Notes under the pieces: generated by a model
The model's database searches: none
The model's input: the letters and a program-made list of their open reading frames with translations, nothing else
Told to the model about the DNA's origin: nothing
Assembly (NCBI RefSeq): GCF_021390515.1
Contig: NZ_JAJUXI010000009.1
Location: 1 to 64,000, forward strand
Reading direction: 5' to 3'
From: Dyadobacter sp. CY326
Lineage (GTDB): Bacteria > Bacteroidota > Bacteroidia > Cytophagales > Spirosomataceae
Length of the DNA: 64,000 bases
Made by a program: the position numbers and the translations under genes
Shown here: in pieces, positions 16,594 through 26,061 of the stretch
Position numbering within the stretch: the first letter of the stretch is position 1
Layout: each line of letters begins with the position of its first letter

Positions 16594-17997
16594 ATGAAAT
16601 TATATGCGTTATTAAATATTATTTTGTGTTTTTCTGGTACAATTTGTGCCCAGACAATAAACAGTGCCTCTACAATTGAGTTAGGGTCGAAAAACTTAAC
16701 TGTCGACCAGCCTTTTCTGATTTCTGTTGTGCTGCGGGATGCGGAGACGCGGCCTGCCGTTATTTTCCCCGAGATAAAAGGTCTTGAAAAGCGCAGCAAA
16801 TCCGCGACAAGTGCGATTAACACAGTGGATGGAAAGAAGGTCGTTATTCAAACCATTACCCAAGAATATTTTGCTTCCAAAGCGGGAAATTATCTCATCC
16901 CTGATTTTGCGATTTCTGTTAATGGTGTTAAGTTAAAGTCGGAGGAAACGATGGTTGTTTTCTCACAAGCCATTTCATCAGAAGCGGGCATTTCAAAGCC
17001 GGCCAATCCGGCTTTCGATGCAGAATTAGAAGATACGAGCGAAGGCATCTTTTTATCAGTTCAGACGGACAAAAAGAGTGTTTATATAAGAGAAGGCTTC
17101 GCATTGCGCATTTCACTCTATATCGCCGAAAATGCGCCCGTTCAGATGGAGTTCTATCGATTCAATGATCAATTGCAGGCCCTTTTGAAGAAGTTGCGCC
17201 CAACTAACTGCTGGGAAGAGAATGTTGGTTTGGAGGAAATCATCAAGCGCAAAGTCACGATTAAGGGCCGTCGTTACACAGAATATAATATGTACCAGGC
17301 CAGGTTATTCCCGATTACAACTGAGGATATTCTGCTGCCATCCGTTGCATTGCAAATGCTTGTTATTGATAATAGCAAGGCGGTTAATGTTGAAAAAAAA
17401 GTGATCAAGCCTTTCAAGTCCAAGTCTGTGAAGATTTTGGTTAAGCAGCTTCCCGATCATCCGTTAAGAGATCAAGTTGCTGTTGGTCAATATAACTTAA
17501 AGGAAACGCTGTCCAGCGAGCTTGTTTATCCTGGTGAAAGTGTTCGTTATATGTTTAAAGTGGAAGGCGTAGGCAACATTGCGGCCATTCCAGACCCATC
17601 CATCCAGAGTAATTCAACCTTTGATATTTACCCGCCAGAGGGAAGCCAAATCATTAAGAGGAGTTACCACAGCGTGACCGGGGAGAAAACTTTCGATTAC
17701 TTTGTTGTGCCAAGAAAAGATGGCCAGTTTCCATTAGGCCGCTATTTTCAATGGGTTTATTTTGATTCCAATAAATTAAAATATGACACATTGCGGTCCA
17801 CAAAAATGCTTACAGTGAAGGGTGAAGATTACAAACTGGCAAACTTGTCATTGAGCGGCTCTGCTGGCTTGTACGACAACCTCGAAAGTCTGGATAGCAG
17901 TAAAGAGACAATTGATTATAAAAAAATATTAAAAGACACCACCAATGCCGTCGTGATCCTTTTGCTGGTCACGATGATCTGGGTATTTAGAAAGTAA
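16594..17997 (+). CDS. batD: BatD-like protein
   Basis: This 467-residue protein has a signal peptide (about 1-19), an Ig-like beta-rich periplasmic part and one C-terminal membrane helix (about 448-463). Sequence features such as LTVDQPFLISVVL, a Tyr-rich central YTEYNMYQARLFPI segment and ELVYPGESVRYMFKVEG match the BatD (aerotolerance) family. BatD is normally encoded with BatA, BatB and BatC; none is here. It is instead 6 bases upstream of aroC and likely co-transcribed. At 467 residues it is shorter than many BatD proteins. Role: envelope stress tolerance, by family only. Confidence 0.75.
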   Translation: MKLYALLNIILCFSGTICAQTINSASTIELGSKNLTVDQPFLISVVLRDAETRPAVIFPEIKGLEKRSKSATSAINTVDGKKVVIQTITQEYFASKAGNYLIPDFAISVNGVKLKSEETMVVFSQAISSEAGISKPANPAFDAELEDTSEGIFLSVQTDKKSVYIREGFALRISLYIAENAPVQMEFYRFNDQLQALLKKLRPTNCWEENVGLEEIIKRKVTIKGRRYTEYNMYQARLFPITTEDILLPSVALQMLVIDNSKAVNVEKKVIKPFKSKSVKILVKQLPDHPLRDQVAVGQYNLKETLSSELVYPGESVRYMFKVEGVGNIAAIPDPSIQSNSTFDIYPPEGSQIIKRSYHSVTGEKTFDYFVVPRKDGQFPLGRYFQWVYFDSNKLKYDTLRSTKMLTVKGEDYKLANLSLSGSAGLYDNLESLDSSKETIDYKKILKDTTNAVVILLLVTMIWVFRK

Positions 17998-18003
17998 AAG
18001 TGA

Positions 18004-19083
18004 ATGGGAAGTACATACGGGAAGATATTTAAAATTGCCACATTTGGCGAATCACATGGAGCCGGCATTGGCGTAATCATTGAAGGCTGCCCGGCAGGCG
18101 TTAATTTTGATTCTGATTTCATTCAAAGTGAGCTTACAAGGCGCAAGCCAGGTCAATCACGGATAACGACGCAACGCAAAGAAGCAGATGAGTTTGAAGT
18201 GCTTTCTGGTGTTTTTGAAGGAAAAACAACAGGCACGCCCATTGCATTGATCATCAGAAATGAAGACCAGCGAAGCAAGGATTATTCGCATATCGCGGCC
18301 CAATTCCGGCCTTCTCACGCCGATTACACTTACCAGGTAAAATACGGCGTGCGTGATTATCGTGGCGGAGGGAGAAGTTCTGCGCGCGAAACTGCGGCCC
18401 GTGTGGCAGCAGGTGCGCTTGCCAAATTACTATTGGCGGACCTAGGCGTCAATATTCAATCCTACGTGTCACAAGTAGGAATATTGAAGCTCGAAAAAAC
18501 TTATCAGGAACTTGATCTAACATTAACAGAAACCAATGCGGTCCGGTGTCCGGATCCTGAAATGGCTGAGAGAATGTTTGATTACATTGATTCGGTTCGG
18601 AAGCAAGGTGATTCTGTAGGCGGTGTGGTCAATTGCGTTGTTACAGGCGTTCCCGTTGGCTGGGGTGAGCCGGTGTTCGACAAGTTGCATGCGGAGCTGG
18701 GAAAAGCGATGTTAAGCATCAATGCGGTCAAAGGATTTGAATACGGCAGCGGCTTTGAAGGCGTAACCTTACTAGGATCGCAGCATAATGACGCTTTCTT
18801 TATTGACGAGGAAAATAAAGTGCACACACGCACCAATCATTCGGGCGGAATTCAGGGTGGAATTTCCAACGGGGAAGACATTTATTTCCGGGTTGCATTC
18901 AAACCGGTTGCCACCATCATGCAAGACCAGGAGAGCATTGACCAGCATGGTGACATTGCTGTTGTGCAGGGAAAAGGACGCCATGATCCTTGCGTAGTGC
19001 CACGCGCCGTTCCGATTGTCGAAGCAATGGCTGCATTGGTATTAGCGGATTTTTACCTTCGTAACCGGTCGAGCAAAGTTTAG
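18004..19083 (+). CDS. aroC: Chorismate synthase
   Basis: AroC makes chorismate from EPSP using reduced FMN, the last shared step of aromatic biosynthesis. The 359 residues carry the signature [18 protein letters not shown] near the N-terminus, [19 protein letters not shown] in the middle, and the QHNDAFF and [15 protein letters not shown] motifs. Length is normal. The start lies 6 bases after batD and the stop overlaps the stop of the opposing small gene by three bases. Confidence 0.97.
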   Translation: MGSTYGKIFKIATFGESHGAGIGVIIEGCPAGVNFDSDFIQSELTRRKPGQSRITTQRKEADEFEVLSGVFEGKTTGTPIALIIRNEDQRSKDYSHIAAQFRPSHADYTYQVKYGVRDYRGGGRSSARETAARVAAGALAKLLLADLGVNIQSYVSQVGILKLEKTYQELDLTLTETNAVRCPDPEMAERMFDYIDSVRKQGDSVGGVVNCVVTGVPVGWGEPVFDKLHAELGKAMLSINAVKGFEYGSGFEGVTLLGSQHNDAFFIDEENKVHTRTNHSGGIQGGISNGEDIYFRVAFKPVATIMQDQESIDQHGDIAVVQGKGRHDPCVVPRAVPIVEAMAALVLADFYLRNRSSKV

Positions 19084-19274
19084 ATCTTGTTCCGCTTGCG
19101 ACGCTGGTTGAGGCTGAGAACCAGCCATATCGTGCCCAGAAATTCAATTGCAAGTCCGGTTAAAATGATCGGATTGCCAACTTTGGGTTGATTCAGCTTG
19201 AGGGAAACACCAACCAGCACCATGAGCATGCCGATTAGCAAAATAAGCGCAGCGTTTCTAAGGCTTAGTTTCAC
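19080..19274 (-). CDS. Small two-helix membrane protein
   Basis: A 64-residue protein with two hydrophobic helices (about 8-25 and 34-53) joined by a short KLNQPKVG loop, and a basic tail (NQRRKRNKI). The charge pattern predicts both ends in the cytoplasm. It converges on aroC with overlapping stops. No family was recognised with confidence; small gliding or membrane-stress proteins have this architecture. Confidence 0.65.
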   Translation of the reverse strand: MKLSLRNAALILLIGMLMVLVGVSLKLNQPKVGNPIILTGLAIEFLGTIWLVLSLNQRRKRNKI

Positions 19275-19358
19275 CTAATAGATCGTTGGTTCCACATTCA
19301 AATGCCGATTAAATGCATTTGTTAACTCAATTTAAAGAATCTCTCAATAGTTACAAAT

Positions 19359-19386
19359 AAAAAAGGGCTCCTAAGAGCCCTTTTTT
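19359..19386 (-). terminator. Rho-independent terminator (A-run GGGCTC/GAGCCC T-run)
   Basis: GGGCTC-CTAA-GAGCCC flanked by A6 and T6 works in both directions. It lies 14 bases past the stop of the oxidoreductase gene (19400, minus). Confidence 0.9.
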
Positions 19387-19399
19387 AATATCTATCAAA

Positions 19400-20743
19400 T
19401 TAAATAACCTGCGTTTTTCCTGGAACCGCAACCGGGTAAAGTCCGTCTGGGCCTGGAAGAATTTTCGGCGAAGCATCCCAAGCCAGTTTGTCCGGGAACA
19501 AATTGATATCTGAATTGAACGCTTCGTCCCATTTGATCAGCTTTCCTGAGTAAGTCGCCATACGACCCATAATCGAAGTCATCGTGCTTTTCGCTCCATT
19601 TTCTGCATCAGCAAATTTGTATTCACCTTTTGCAATCGCAGCAAATAGCTCATCATGCTCAACTTGATAAGGGTTTTTATCACCTTTATCGTCGTGCTGA
19701 TAAATCACGCCGCCTTTATAATCCTTCAAAATCGTTTTCTTGCCATCAAAGCTGTCAATGCGGCCTTTTGTTCCTACAAATGCTTCATCAACCTTGTTCC
19801 AGGTGCCTTCAAACTGACGGCATTGGCTTGAAATAACAGTTCCATCTGCGTATACAAGATCCAATGTATGGTGATCGAAAATTTCACCGTAAGCCTTGCC
19901 GGTCCGCACTTCACGACCGCCTGTTCCCTGAATTGAAACAGGATAACCTTTTTTAACCCAGTTAGCTACGTCAATGTTGTGCACGTGCTGCTCCGAAATG
20001 TGGTCACCGCAAAGCCAGTTGAAATAATACCAGTTTCTCATTTGGTATTCCATTTCAGTTTGGTTTGGCTGGCGCTCCTTCATCCAAGGGCTGCTTCCAA
20101 CCCAGTAAACCTGTCCGCCCACGATATCACCAATGGCGCCGTCATGGATTCTCTTGATCGCAGCAAGATAATTTGCCTGATAATGGCGTTGCAAACCAAC
20201 AACCACATTCAATTTCTTTTTCTTCGCTTCCTCAGCAACTTCCAACACTTTACGGATTCCAGGCGCATCGGTTGCAACCGGTTTTTCCATAAAAATGTGC
20301 TTGTTATTTTTCACCGCTTCTTCAAAATGCGAAGGACGGAAACCAGGAGGGGTCGCCAAAATCACAACATCCACATCCTTTAAAGCAATGGCTTTTTTGA
20401 AAGCATCAAACCCTACGAACTTGCGGTCCTCAGGTACATCCACTTTCAATTTTGTATCAACCACCGTGCCTGCCGCATTCTTGTATTTTTTGGCAGTTAG
20501 GTTTTTATATGACTCATCCAGACGGTCTTTAAAAGCATCCGCCATCGCAACGATCTGCACATTCTGAGTCGTGCTCAGTGCCTGTGCCGCAGCCCCTGTT
20601 CCCCTTCCTCCGCAACCAATCAAAGCGACTCTGATTGTCTCATCCACAGAGCTGTTAAAGCCATATCCGCGAGCAGGATTCAGCATTGCACCGCCAGCAA
20701 ACAAGCCCGATGCTTTTAGAAAATCACGTCTATTTTGTTCCAT
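19400..20743 (-). CDS. Gfo/Idh/MocA family oxidoreductase with Tat signal
   Basis: This 447-residue NAD(P)-dependent dehydrogenase begins with a twin-arginine signal (NRRDFLKASGLFAGG), so it is exported folded. Then comes a Rossmann domain (VALIGCGGRGTG, about 39-50), the conserved MEKPVATDAPG, and the GFO C-terminal domain with DHISEQHVHNIDVANW. Family members oxidise sugars or related polyols; substrate unknown. The GGRGTG Rossmann loop and DHISEQHVH resemble the secreted group that includes GH109 enzymes, but a glycosidase role is not shown. It lies 30 bases downstream of the SUMF1 gene and probably forms a two-gene operon with it. Confidence 0.88.
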   Translation of the reverse strand: MEQNRRDFLKASGLFAGGAMLNPARGYGFNSSVDETIRVALIGCGGRGTGAAAQALSTTQNVQIVAMADAFKDRLDESYKNLTAKKYKNAAGTVVDTKLKVDVPEDRKFVGFDAFKKAIALKDVDVVILATPPGFRPSHFEEAVKNNKHIFMEKPVATDAPGIRKVLEVAEEAKKKKLNVVVGLQRHYQANYLAAIKRIHDGAIGDIVGGQVYWVGSSPWMKERQPNQTEMEYQMRNWYYFNWLCGDHISEQHVHNIDVANWVKKGYPVSIQGTGGREVRTGKAYGEIFDHHTLDLVYADGTVISSQCRQFEGTWNKVDEAFVGTKGRIDSFDGKKTILKDYKGGVIYQHDDKGDKNPYQVEHDELFAAIAKGEYKFADAENGAKSTMTSIMGRMATYSGKLIKWDEAFNSDINLFPDKLAWDASPKILPGPDGLYPVAVPGKTQVI

Positions 20744-20773
20744 TACTATTTACGTTAAGAGTTTAATATGATA

Positions 20774-21760
20774 TCAATAATCTTCAATCAATTTCGGACT
20801 GTAATAAGCTTTAATCTCCTCAGCAGAAGGCTGTTTAACCGGCCTTACTACTCTAAAACCTACAAAAGAAGCGCTGGTCATCCACCATTCACTTTTAGGA
20901 AGTTGCGGATCCAGCACTTTCCATTCAGGTTTCGAAGGCGTGCGGGCCGCGCTGCGCAAATCCGCAGGCTCGTCATCCCATGAACCTCCGCGAACAGCCG
21001 TTGGATAAAGCTCCGTTACAGGCGCATATTTTTCTCCGGCAGGCTGTTTGGCATAATAATCCGGAATGTATTGATCCAAAGTCCATTCCATTACATTTCC
21101 GTGCATATCATGCAATCCAAATGCATTTGGTTTTTTCAACCCTATTTTCTTGTAAGCCGCATCGCTGTTTTTGCGGTGCCAAGCGTACTCGTCCAGTTTA
21201 GCTTCGTCAGCTCCGAAGGAATAGGCGGTCGTTGATCCTGCGCGGCAAGCATATTCCCATTCTGCTTCTGTTGGTAACCGGTAAAAAATGCCTGTTTTTT
21301 CATACAGCCATTTGCAAAAATGAATGGCCGCATATTGTGTCATGTTAATCGCCGGGTAACCCGCTCTTCCCATTCCGAATGACATATCTACATAAGGTGG
21401 GCTCGGGCGTGTGCTGGCATCAGTTTTTTGAACACTTTTGTCTGGATCGGGATGGCGTGCGGCCATTTCCTTTTCCATGTTTTTAAATGCATAAAGATCG
21501 TAAATGTCCCAAATGACCTCGGTTTTGCCCATCCAGAAGGGCTCGATCTTAACTTTGTGCTGAGGACCTTCGTCTGCCCTGCGGCCTTTTTCGGAAGCTG
21601 GGCTTCCCATTAAAAACTCACCACCCGGAATTGCCACCATTTCATAAACCTGCGGGCTGCCTCCAATCTGCTGTGTATAATTTTTAAAATTGCTGTCTTG
21701 TGCTACTGCGTTAAAACAAATGAAAACCGTTGAGAATAGGAATAAAAATTGCTTGGACAT
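20774..21760 (-). CDS. SUMF1/FGE-sulfatase domain secreted protein
   Basis: A 328-residue protein with a signal peptide (about 1-20) and a complete SUMF1 (formylglycine-generating-enzyme-like) domain: IPGGEFLMGSP, ARHPDPDKSVQ, RLPTEAEWEYACRAG, HDMHGNVMEWTLD, RGGSWDDEPADLRSAAR and FVGFRVVR. The two active-site cysteines of true FGE in the C-terminal part are absent (the RGGSW stretch has none), so sulfatase activation is unlikely. No sulfatase is nearby. It probably binds or modifies another substrate, and its operon partner is a Gfo/Idh/MocA oxidoreductase. Confidence 0.85.
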   Translation of the reverse strand: MSKQFLFLFSTVFICFNAVAQDSNFKNYTQQIGGSPQVYEMVAIPGGEFLMGSPASEKGRRADEGPQHKVKIEPFWMGKTEVIWDIYDLYAFKNMEKEMAARHPDPDKSVQKTDASTRPSPPYVDMSFGMGRAGYPAINMTQYAAIHFCKWLYEKTGIFYRLPTEAEWEYACRAGSTTAYSFGADEAKLDEYAWHRKNSDAAYKKIGLKKPNAFGLHDMHGNVMEWTLDQYIPDYYAKQPAGEKYAPVTELYPTAVRGGSWDDEPADLRSAARTPSKPEWKVLDPQLPKSEWWMTSASFVGFRVVRPVKQPSAEEIKAYYSPKLIEDY

Positions 21761-21865
21761 GATTTAAAACGTGTTCTATGGAACCATATAACTAAATATA
21801 AAGGGCAATATTATGGTATTTACCCTTTCAAAACGAATTTTTTCTTTGATGTCTGCGATCTGTCC

Positions 21866-21873
21866 TACCTTTG
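21866..21873 (+). promoter_or_regulatory. Promoter (TTTG-N17-TACCTTTG) of ABC-F gene
   Basis: TACCTTTG with TTTG at 21845-21848 gives one of the better -33/-7 pairs in the window. The ATG at 21899 is 25 bases further on. Confidence 0.65.
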
Positions 21874-21898
21874 TACTAATTGAATTTTACTTAAGAAC

Positions 21899-23812
21899 AT
21901 GAATTACCTTTCAGCAGAAAATATAGCAAAGTCATTCGGCGATCAGTGGCTTTTTAAAAACATCAGTTTTGGCATCAGCAGGGGAGATAAAGTTGCGCTA
22001 ATCGGTACCAACGGAACCGGTAAAACGACTTTTCTTAATATTCTGACAGGGAAAATCCCGGCAGACGAAGGTGAAGTAAGCATTCGTAAAGACATTCGCG
22101 TCGGATATCTGGATCAAAGTCCGGCTTTCGATGAAAAACTTACTGTTCTGGACGTGATTTTTTCTTCCAATAATCCGATTGCACAGGTTGTTAAGCGTTA
22201 CGAGCACGCCATTGAAACGGATAATCACGACGAGCTTTCGGAAGTGATGGAGGATATGGACAAGTTTAATGCCTGGGATTTTGAATACAGGACAAAGGAA
22301 ATTCTTGGCCGCCTGGGCATTCACAACACAGAGAATCTTTTCGGAACATTGTCGGGAGGTCAGCGGAAGCGGGTTGCGATGGCGAAGGTTTTATTGGAAG
22401 ATCCCGATCTGCTGATTCTCGATGAGCCAACCAACCATTTGGATTTGGATACGGTGGAATGGTTGGAAAACTATTTGAACACATCGAACACCACGCTTTT
22501 GGTCGTAACCCACGATAGATATTTCCTGGACACGGTTTGTAATCAAATGCTGGAACTGGATCATGGTTCGGCATATCCATATAAAGGCAATTACACTTAC
22601 TTTTTGGAAAAAAAGGCCGAGAGAGAAGAAATGGAAGCAGCCGGCATCGATAAGGCACGAAACCTCATGCGCAAAGAGCTCGACTGGATTCGCCGTCAGC
22701 CCAAAGCACGCGGAACAAAAGCCAAATATCGCGTCGATGCATTTGAGGAATTGAAAGAAAAGGCCAGTCAGAAGAAGTTTGATACGCAAATGGAACTGAA
22801 TGTGCGGACTTCGCGACTTGGAAGCAAGATTATTGAGCTCGAAAATGTAAGCAAAGGTTTTGGTGAAAGACAATTGATCAAAAACTTCGAATATACATTC
22901 AGAAAAGGCGACCGCATCGGCATTGTAGGGCAAAACGGGATGGGGAAATCCACGCTGCTGAACATGATTACGGGCGAGCTGATGCCGGACAAAGGCCAAA
23001 TCGTGAAGGGAGAAACGGTGCAGTTTGGTTATTACAAACAAACTGACCTCGTTTTTAACGAAAACCAGCGCGTTATCGACATTGTAAAAGACGTTGCAGA
23101 AGTGGTGCAACTGGGCACAGGTGAAACGGTTACGGTTGGACATTTACTCCAAGCATTCCTTTTCTCACCTTCTAAACAATATGATTTTATTTCAAAGCTT
23201 AGCGGAGGCGAAAAGCGGAGATTGCAATTGCTTTTGATATTGATCAAACAGCCTAACTTCCTCATTCTCGATGAGCCAACCAATGATCTGGACATTGCAA
23301 GTTTGAATGTTTTAGAGGAATTTCTCTTAAACTTCCCGGGCTGTCTGGTGATCGTTTCCCACGATAGATATTTCCTTGACAGACTTGTACAGCATATTTT
23401 TGTGTTTGAAGGCGAGGGTAAAATCAGCGATTTCCCAGGAAATTACACTGAGTTGCGTGATTATCAGGATGAGCAGGAAGCGGAGAAAAAGACTTCTGGA
23501 AGCAATGCTAATGCAGGGAAAAGCAATACAACCCACGTTATTCAGCCTGTTAAGGAGACAGCAACTCCCGCGGCTGTAACTCCCATGGTGACGGCGCCAA
23601 AGCGCAAGCTGAGCTTCAAAGAGCAAAAGGAAATGGAAACGTTGGAGGCTGATATCGCGAAATTGGAACAGGAAAAAGAGTCGTTAGTTGCGAAGTTGAA
23701 TGTTGGAGGATCACATGCAGAATTGGCACAATGGTCTAAGCGAATTGAGGAAATAACAGATGGCCAGGCCGATAAAGAAATGCGGTGGCTCGAACTGTCC
23801 GAAAACGCCTGA
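21899..23812 (+). CDS. ABC-F family ATPase (Uup-like)
   Basis: A 637-residue soluble protein with two ABC ATPase domains: Walker A GTNGTGKTT and GQNGMGKST, signatures LSGGQRKR and LSGGEKRR, Walker B LLILDEPTNHLD and FLILDEPTNDLD. The linker between domains has the ABC-F P-site region (LDWIRRQPKARGTKAKYR). A charged coiled-coil C-terminal extension (from about residue 565) points to the Uup subgroup, which binds DNA or ribosomes. ABC-F proteins act on translating ribosomes rather than in transport. It has no membrane partners here. Confidence 0.92.
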   Translation: MNYLSAENIAKSFGDQWLFKNISFGISRGDKVALIGTNGTGKTTFLNILTGKIPADEGEVSIRKDIRVGYLDQSPAFDEKLTVLDVIFSSNNPIAQVVKRYEHAIETDNHDELSEVMEDMDKFNAWDFEYRTKEILGRLGIHNTENLFGTLSGGQRKRVAMAKVLLEDPDLLILDEPTNHLDLDTVEWLENYLNTSNTTLLVVTHDRYFLDTVCNQMLELDHGSAYPYKGNYTYFLEKKAEREEMEAAGIDKARNLMRKELDWIRRQPKARGTKAKYRVDAFEELKEKASQKKFDTQMELNVRTSRLGSKIIELENVSKGFGERQLIKNFEYTFRKGDRIGIVGQNGMGKSTLLNMITGELMPDKGQIVKGETVQFGYYKQTDLVFNENQRVIDIVKDVAEVVQLGTGETVTVGHLLQAFLFSPSKQYDFISKLSGGEKRRLQLLLILIKQPNFLILDEPTNDLDIASLNVLEEFLLNFPGCLVIVSHDRYFLDRLVQHIFVFEGEGKISDFPGNYTELRDYQDEQEAEKKTSGSNANAGKSNTTHVIQPVKETATPAAVTPMVTAPKRKLSFKEQKEMETLEADIAKLEQEKESLVAKLNVGGSHAELAQWSKRIEEITDGQADKEMRWLELSENA

Positions 23813-23868
23813 ACATTTGGCTTACTTATAAATTTTGCCTTGCTTAGTGGTCCGTTTAAAACAAAATT

Positions 23869-24498
23869 ATGAATTCAGTAACCGAATTTTTCCAATACAT
23901 TCTTAATTCCGAAGAATTGATTCGTACCGGAGGCTTGCTGGTTATCACATTTATCATTTTTGCCGAAAACGGACTATTCTTTGCCTTTTTCCTTCCCGGC
24001 GATTATCTGGTTTTCCTCGCTGGCGTCTTTTGCGGAACAGGGATTTTGAATGTGCCGATTGGCATATTGCTGATTTGCATGTTTACAGCGGCGGTTTTAG
24101 GCTCACTGGTCGGTTATATTTTTGGAAAATATTTTGGTGGAATGTTTGAAAACAGGCCGGATTCTTTCTTTTTCAAGAAAAAACACATTGAAACTACGCG
24201 GAAATATTTTGAAAAATATGGAAGCAGAACATTGATTATTAGCCGCTTCCTGCCTGTTGTCCGCACATTTGCCCCCATTCTTGCAGGATTGGTAAAAATG
24301 ACTTTTCCCGCATTCATGATCAATAATGTGGTTGGCGGAGCAGTTTGGATCGGCGTGCTTACGGGTGGCGGCTTTCTGTTTGGCGCGCGCTTTCCCTGGA
24401 TCGTCGATTACGTGCAGTACATTATCCTTTTCTTCCTTGCAATCACGACATTCACCGTCATTAAGGGATATTTGAGTGCGCGAAAGGAAATAAGCTAA
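23869..24498 (+). CDS. DedA/VTT family membrane protein
   Basis: This 209-residue polytopic protein has the DedA signature: FAENGLFFAFFLPGDYLVF near the start, GYIFGKYFGG, and SRFLPVVRTFAPILAG, where the Arg and Pro residues are conserved. DedA proteins move or flip undecaprenyl phosphate or other phospholipids; the exact substrate is unknown. It starts 56 bases after the ABC-F gene and its stop is 1 base from the stop of the opposing gene. Confidence 0.9.
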   Translation: MNSVTEFFQYILNSEELIRTGGLLVITFIIFAENGLFFAFFLPGDYLVFLAGVFCGTGILNVPIGILLICMFTAAVLGSLVGYIFGKYFGGMFENRPDSFFFKKKHIETTRKYFEKYGSRTLIISRFLPVVRTFAPILAGLVKMTFPAFMINNVVGGAVWIGVLTGGGFLFGARFPWIVDYVQYIILFFLAITTFTVIKGYLSARKEIS

Positions 24499-24499
24499 A

Positions 24500-25018
24500 C
24501 TATTCGTCTTCCTTAAACCAGCCCGAGTAAGTGATGTAATTATTGGCAGTCCGGTCGATGATAACATTCAGCTCAGGCGACACATCTTTTAAATATTTTG
24601 CCGGATTTCCTGCGTAAATGGTTCCTGGCGGCACTTTTGTTCCCTGCGTGACAATGGCGCCCGCTGCCACAATCGAACCTTGTCCAATCACTGCTCCGTC
24701 CATAACGATGGCTCCCATGCCAATCAAAACATGGTCTTCAATGGTGCAGCCATGCACGATGGCATTGTGCGCCACAGAAACGTAACTGCCAATGGTGGTT
24801 GCAAATCGCTGATAACTGCAATGGATCACCGCGCCGTCCTGCACATTGGAAAAGTCACCAATGCGAATGCTGTTCACATCCCCGCGAATCACCGCATTGA
24901 ACCACACCGTGCAATGGCCGCCCATGATCACATCCCCGACGATGGTTGCGTTTTCCGCAAACCAGCAATCTTTGCCAAAAGCCGGTGTAAGTCCGCGAAC
25001 AGATTTGATAAGTGCCAT
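24500..25018 (-). CDS. Gamma carbonic anhydrase family protein
   Basis: A left-handed beta-helix protein of 172 residues with hexapeptide repeats. It shows the gamma-CA core: GDVIMGGHCTVWFNAVIRGD, VQDGAVIHCS, VSVAHNAIVHGC, IGMGAIVMDG. The zinc histidines in AVIH, VAHN and IVHG are present, so it may be a metalloenzyme; many relatives (YrdA, PaaY) have little or no carbonic anhydrase activity. The ATG at 25018 is chosen because homology starts at MALIKSVRG. Confidence 0.88.
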   Translation of the reverse strand: MALIKSVRGLTPAFGKDCWFAENATIVGDVIMGGHCTVWFNAVIRGDVNSIRIGDFSNVQDGAVIHCSYQRFATTIGSYVSVAHNAIVHGCTIEDHVLIGMGAIVMDGAVIGQGSIVAAGAIVTQGTKVPPGTIYAGNPAKYLKDVSPELNVIIDRTANNYITYSGWFKEDE

Positions 25019-25159
25019 ATTCCTGTTATTGTGTTTTGAGTAAAACCCGAGCACGATTTTTGCTTTGGCCGAAAATAGTTAAAAGGAATGCTTGCTTTTA
25101 ATTAATACGTCGAATTTCTTACCAAAAATTAAATATATTTCGTTTTTGATTTTTCAGTC

Positions 25160-25729
25160 ATGCCCACTATGCCGTTAGCCATGAATATTACAAAAGGAAG
25201 CCTCTTAATTGCCAAACCATTTTTGGGAGATCCCAATTTTGAACGTGGCGTAATCCTGGTGTGCGAACACAATGAGCAGGGAAGTTTCGGCTTCGTGCTG
25301 AACCAGACAACGGAATTGTTTTTGGGCGACGTGCTGGAAGAAACGATTTACCAGGACATTACACTGCATTTGGGCGGGCCTGTTGAAAAAAATACATTGC
25401 ATTTCATCCACAGACGGCCGGATCTTATCGCAGGTGGGACCGAAATTATGAAAAATGTTTTCTGGGGAGGCGACTTCGAAAGCGTTAAAATGCTTCTTAA
25501 TCTAAGCACTTTCCATCCGGACGACATTCGTTTTTTTATCGGCTATTCCGGTTGGAGCGGCGGGCAGCTCGACGAAGAATTAAAGCAGGATTCATGGATT
25601 GTTACAAGCACAAATTCAGATTTCCTTTTCACCACACCTCCTGAAAATTTCTGGCGAGAAATATTGCGCAACATGGGCGGCGAATATCGTTCCATTGCAC
25701 ATTATCCAATCGATCCGAGGCTTAATTAG
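25160..25729 (+). CDS. YqgE/AlgH family protein (UPF0301)
   Basis: A 189-residue cytosolic protein with the typical UPF0301 layout: a start near NITKGSLLIAKPFLGDPNFERGVILVCEH, GSFGFVLNQ, LHLGGPV, FIGYSGWSGGQLDEEL and NMGGEYRSIAHYPIDP. The biochemical function is not established; in some bacteria it affects alginate genes. The ATG at 25160 and a second one 21 bases on (MNITKG) are both possible. It opposes the small helical gene downstream. Confidence 0.88.
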   Translation: MPTMPLAMNITKGSLLIAKPFLGDPNFERGVILVCEHNEQGSFGFVLNQTTELFLGDVLEETIYQDITLHLGGPVEKNTLHFIHRRPDLIAGGTEIMKNVFWGGDFESVKMLLNLSTFHPDDIRFFIGYSGWSGGQLDEELKQDSWIVTSTNSDFLFTTPPENFWREILRNMGGEYRSIAHYPIDPRLN

Positions 25730-25741
25730 TCGCTAAATGGT

Positions 25742-25963
25742 CTAGTTAGGACGATCGAGCCCGTTGATGGATTCGTAGTCCGACTTGATGCGGCTCACTT
25801 CTTTGGTAAGAAAATGCTGCAATTCTTCATTGAAAATCTTCTTATCTTCCTCACCCAGCGAAGCATACAAATCTTTCAGCTCCTGGTTGATCAGCGCCCT
25901 TTCCTCGTCCGAACCTGCGTTCATCGAGCGAATGTGAAAACGTTTGAAATCAAAATTCGGCAT
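25742..25963 (-). CDS. Small helical hypothetical protein (73 aa)
   Basis: A 73-residue, charged, mostly helical protein with ERALINQELKDLYASLGEED and FLTKEVSRIKSDYESI. No signal peptide or membrane segment is seen. A TAATTTTG promoter element lies 24 bases upstream. No family was recognised. The coherent amphipathic pattern and dedicated promoter support it as a real gene. Confidence 0.7.
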   Translation of the reverse strand: MPNFDFKRFHIRSMNAGSDEERALINQELKDLYASLGEEDKKIFNEELQHFLTKEVSRIKSDYESINGLDRPN

Positions 25964-25986
25964 AACTTATATTATTTAAACGGCAT

Positions 25987-25994
25987 CAAAATTA
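25987..25994 (-). promoter_or_regulatory. Promoter -7 element (TAATTTTG) of small helical gene
   Basis: TAATTTTG on the minus strand, 24 bases before the ATG at 25963, gives a short leader. The -33 region is weak. Confidence 0.45.
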
Positions 25995-26061
25995 CAAAAT
26001 GTGACCGAACGAGAAAATCCTGGCGAATGTTAACGAGCAATATGAATCATTATAATTTGAA

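Noticed and set aside
22391..23143. Long antisense open frame (250 codons) inside the ABC-F gene
   Set aside because: It lies wholly opposite a strongly conserved gene, has no family features and a composition typical of a reverse-strand shadow.
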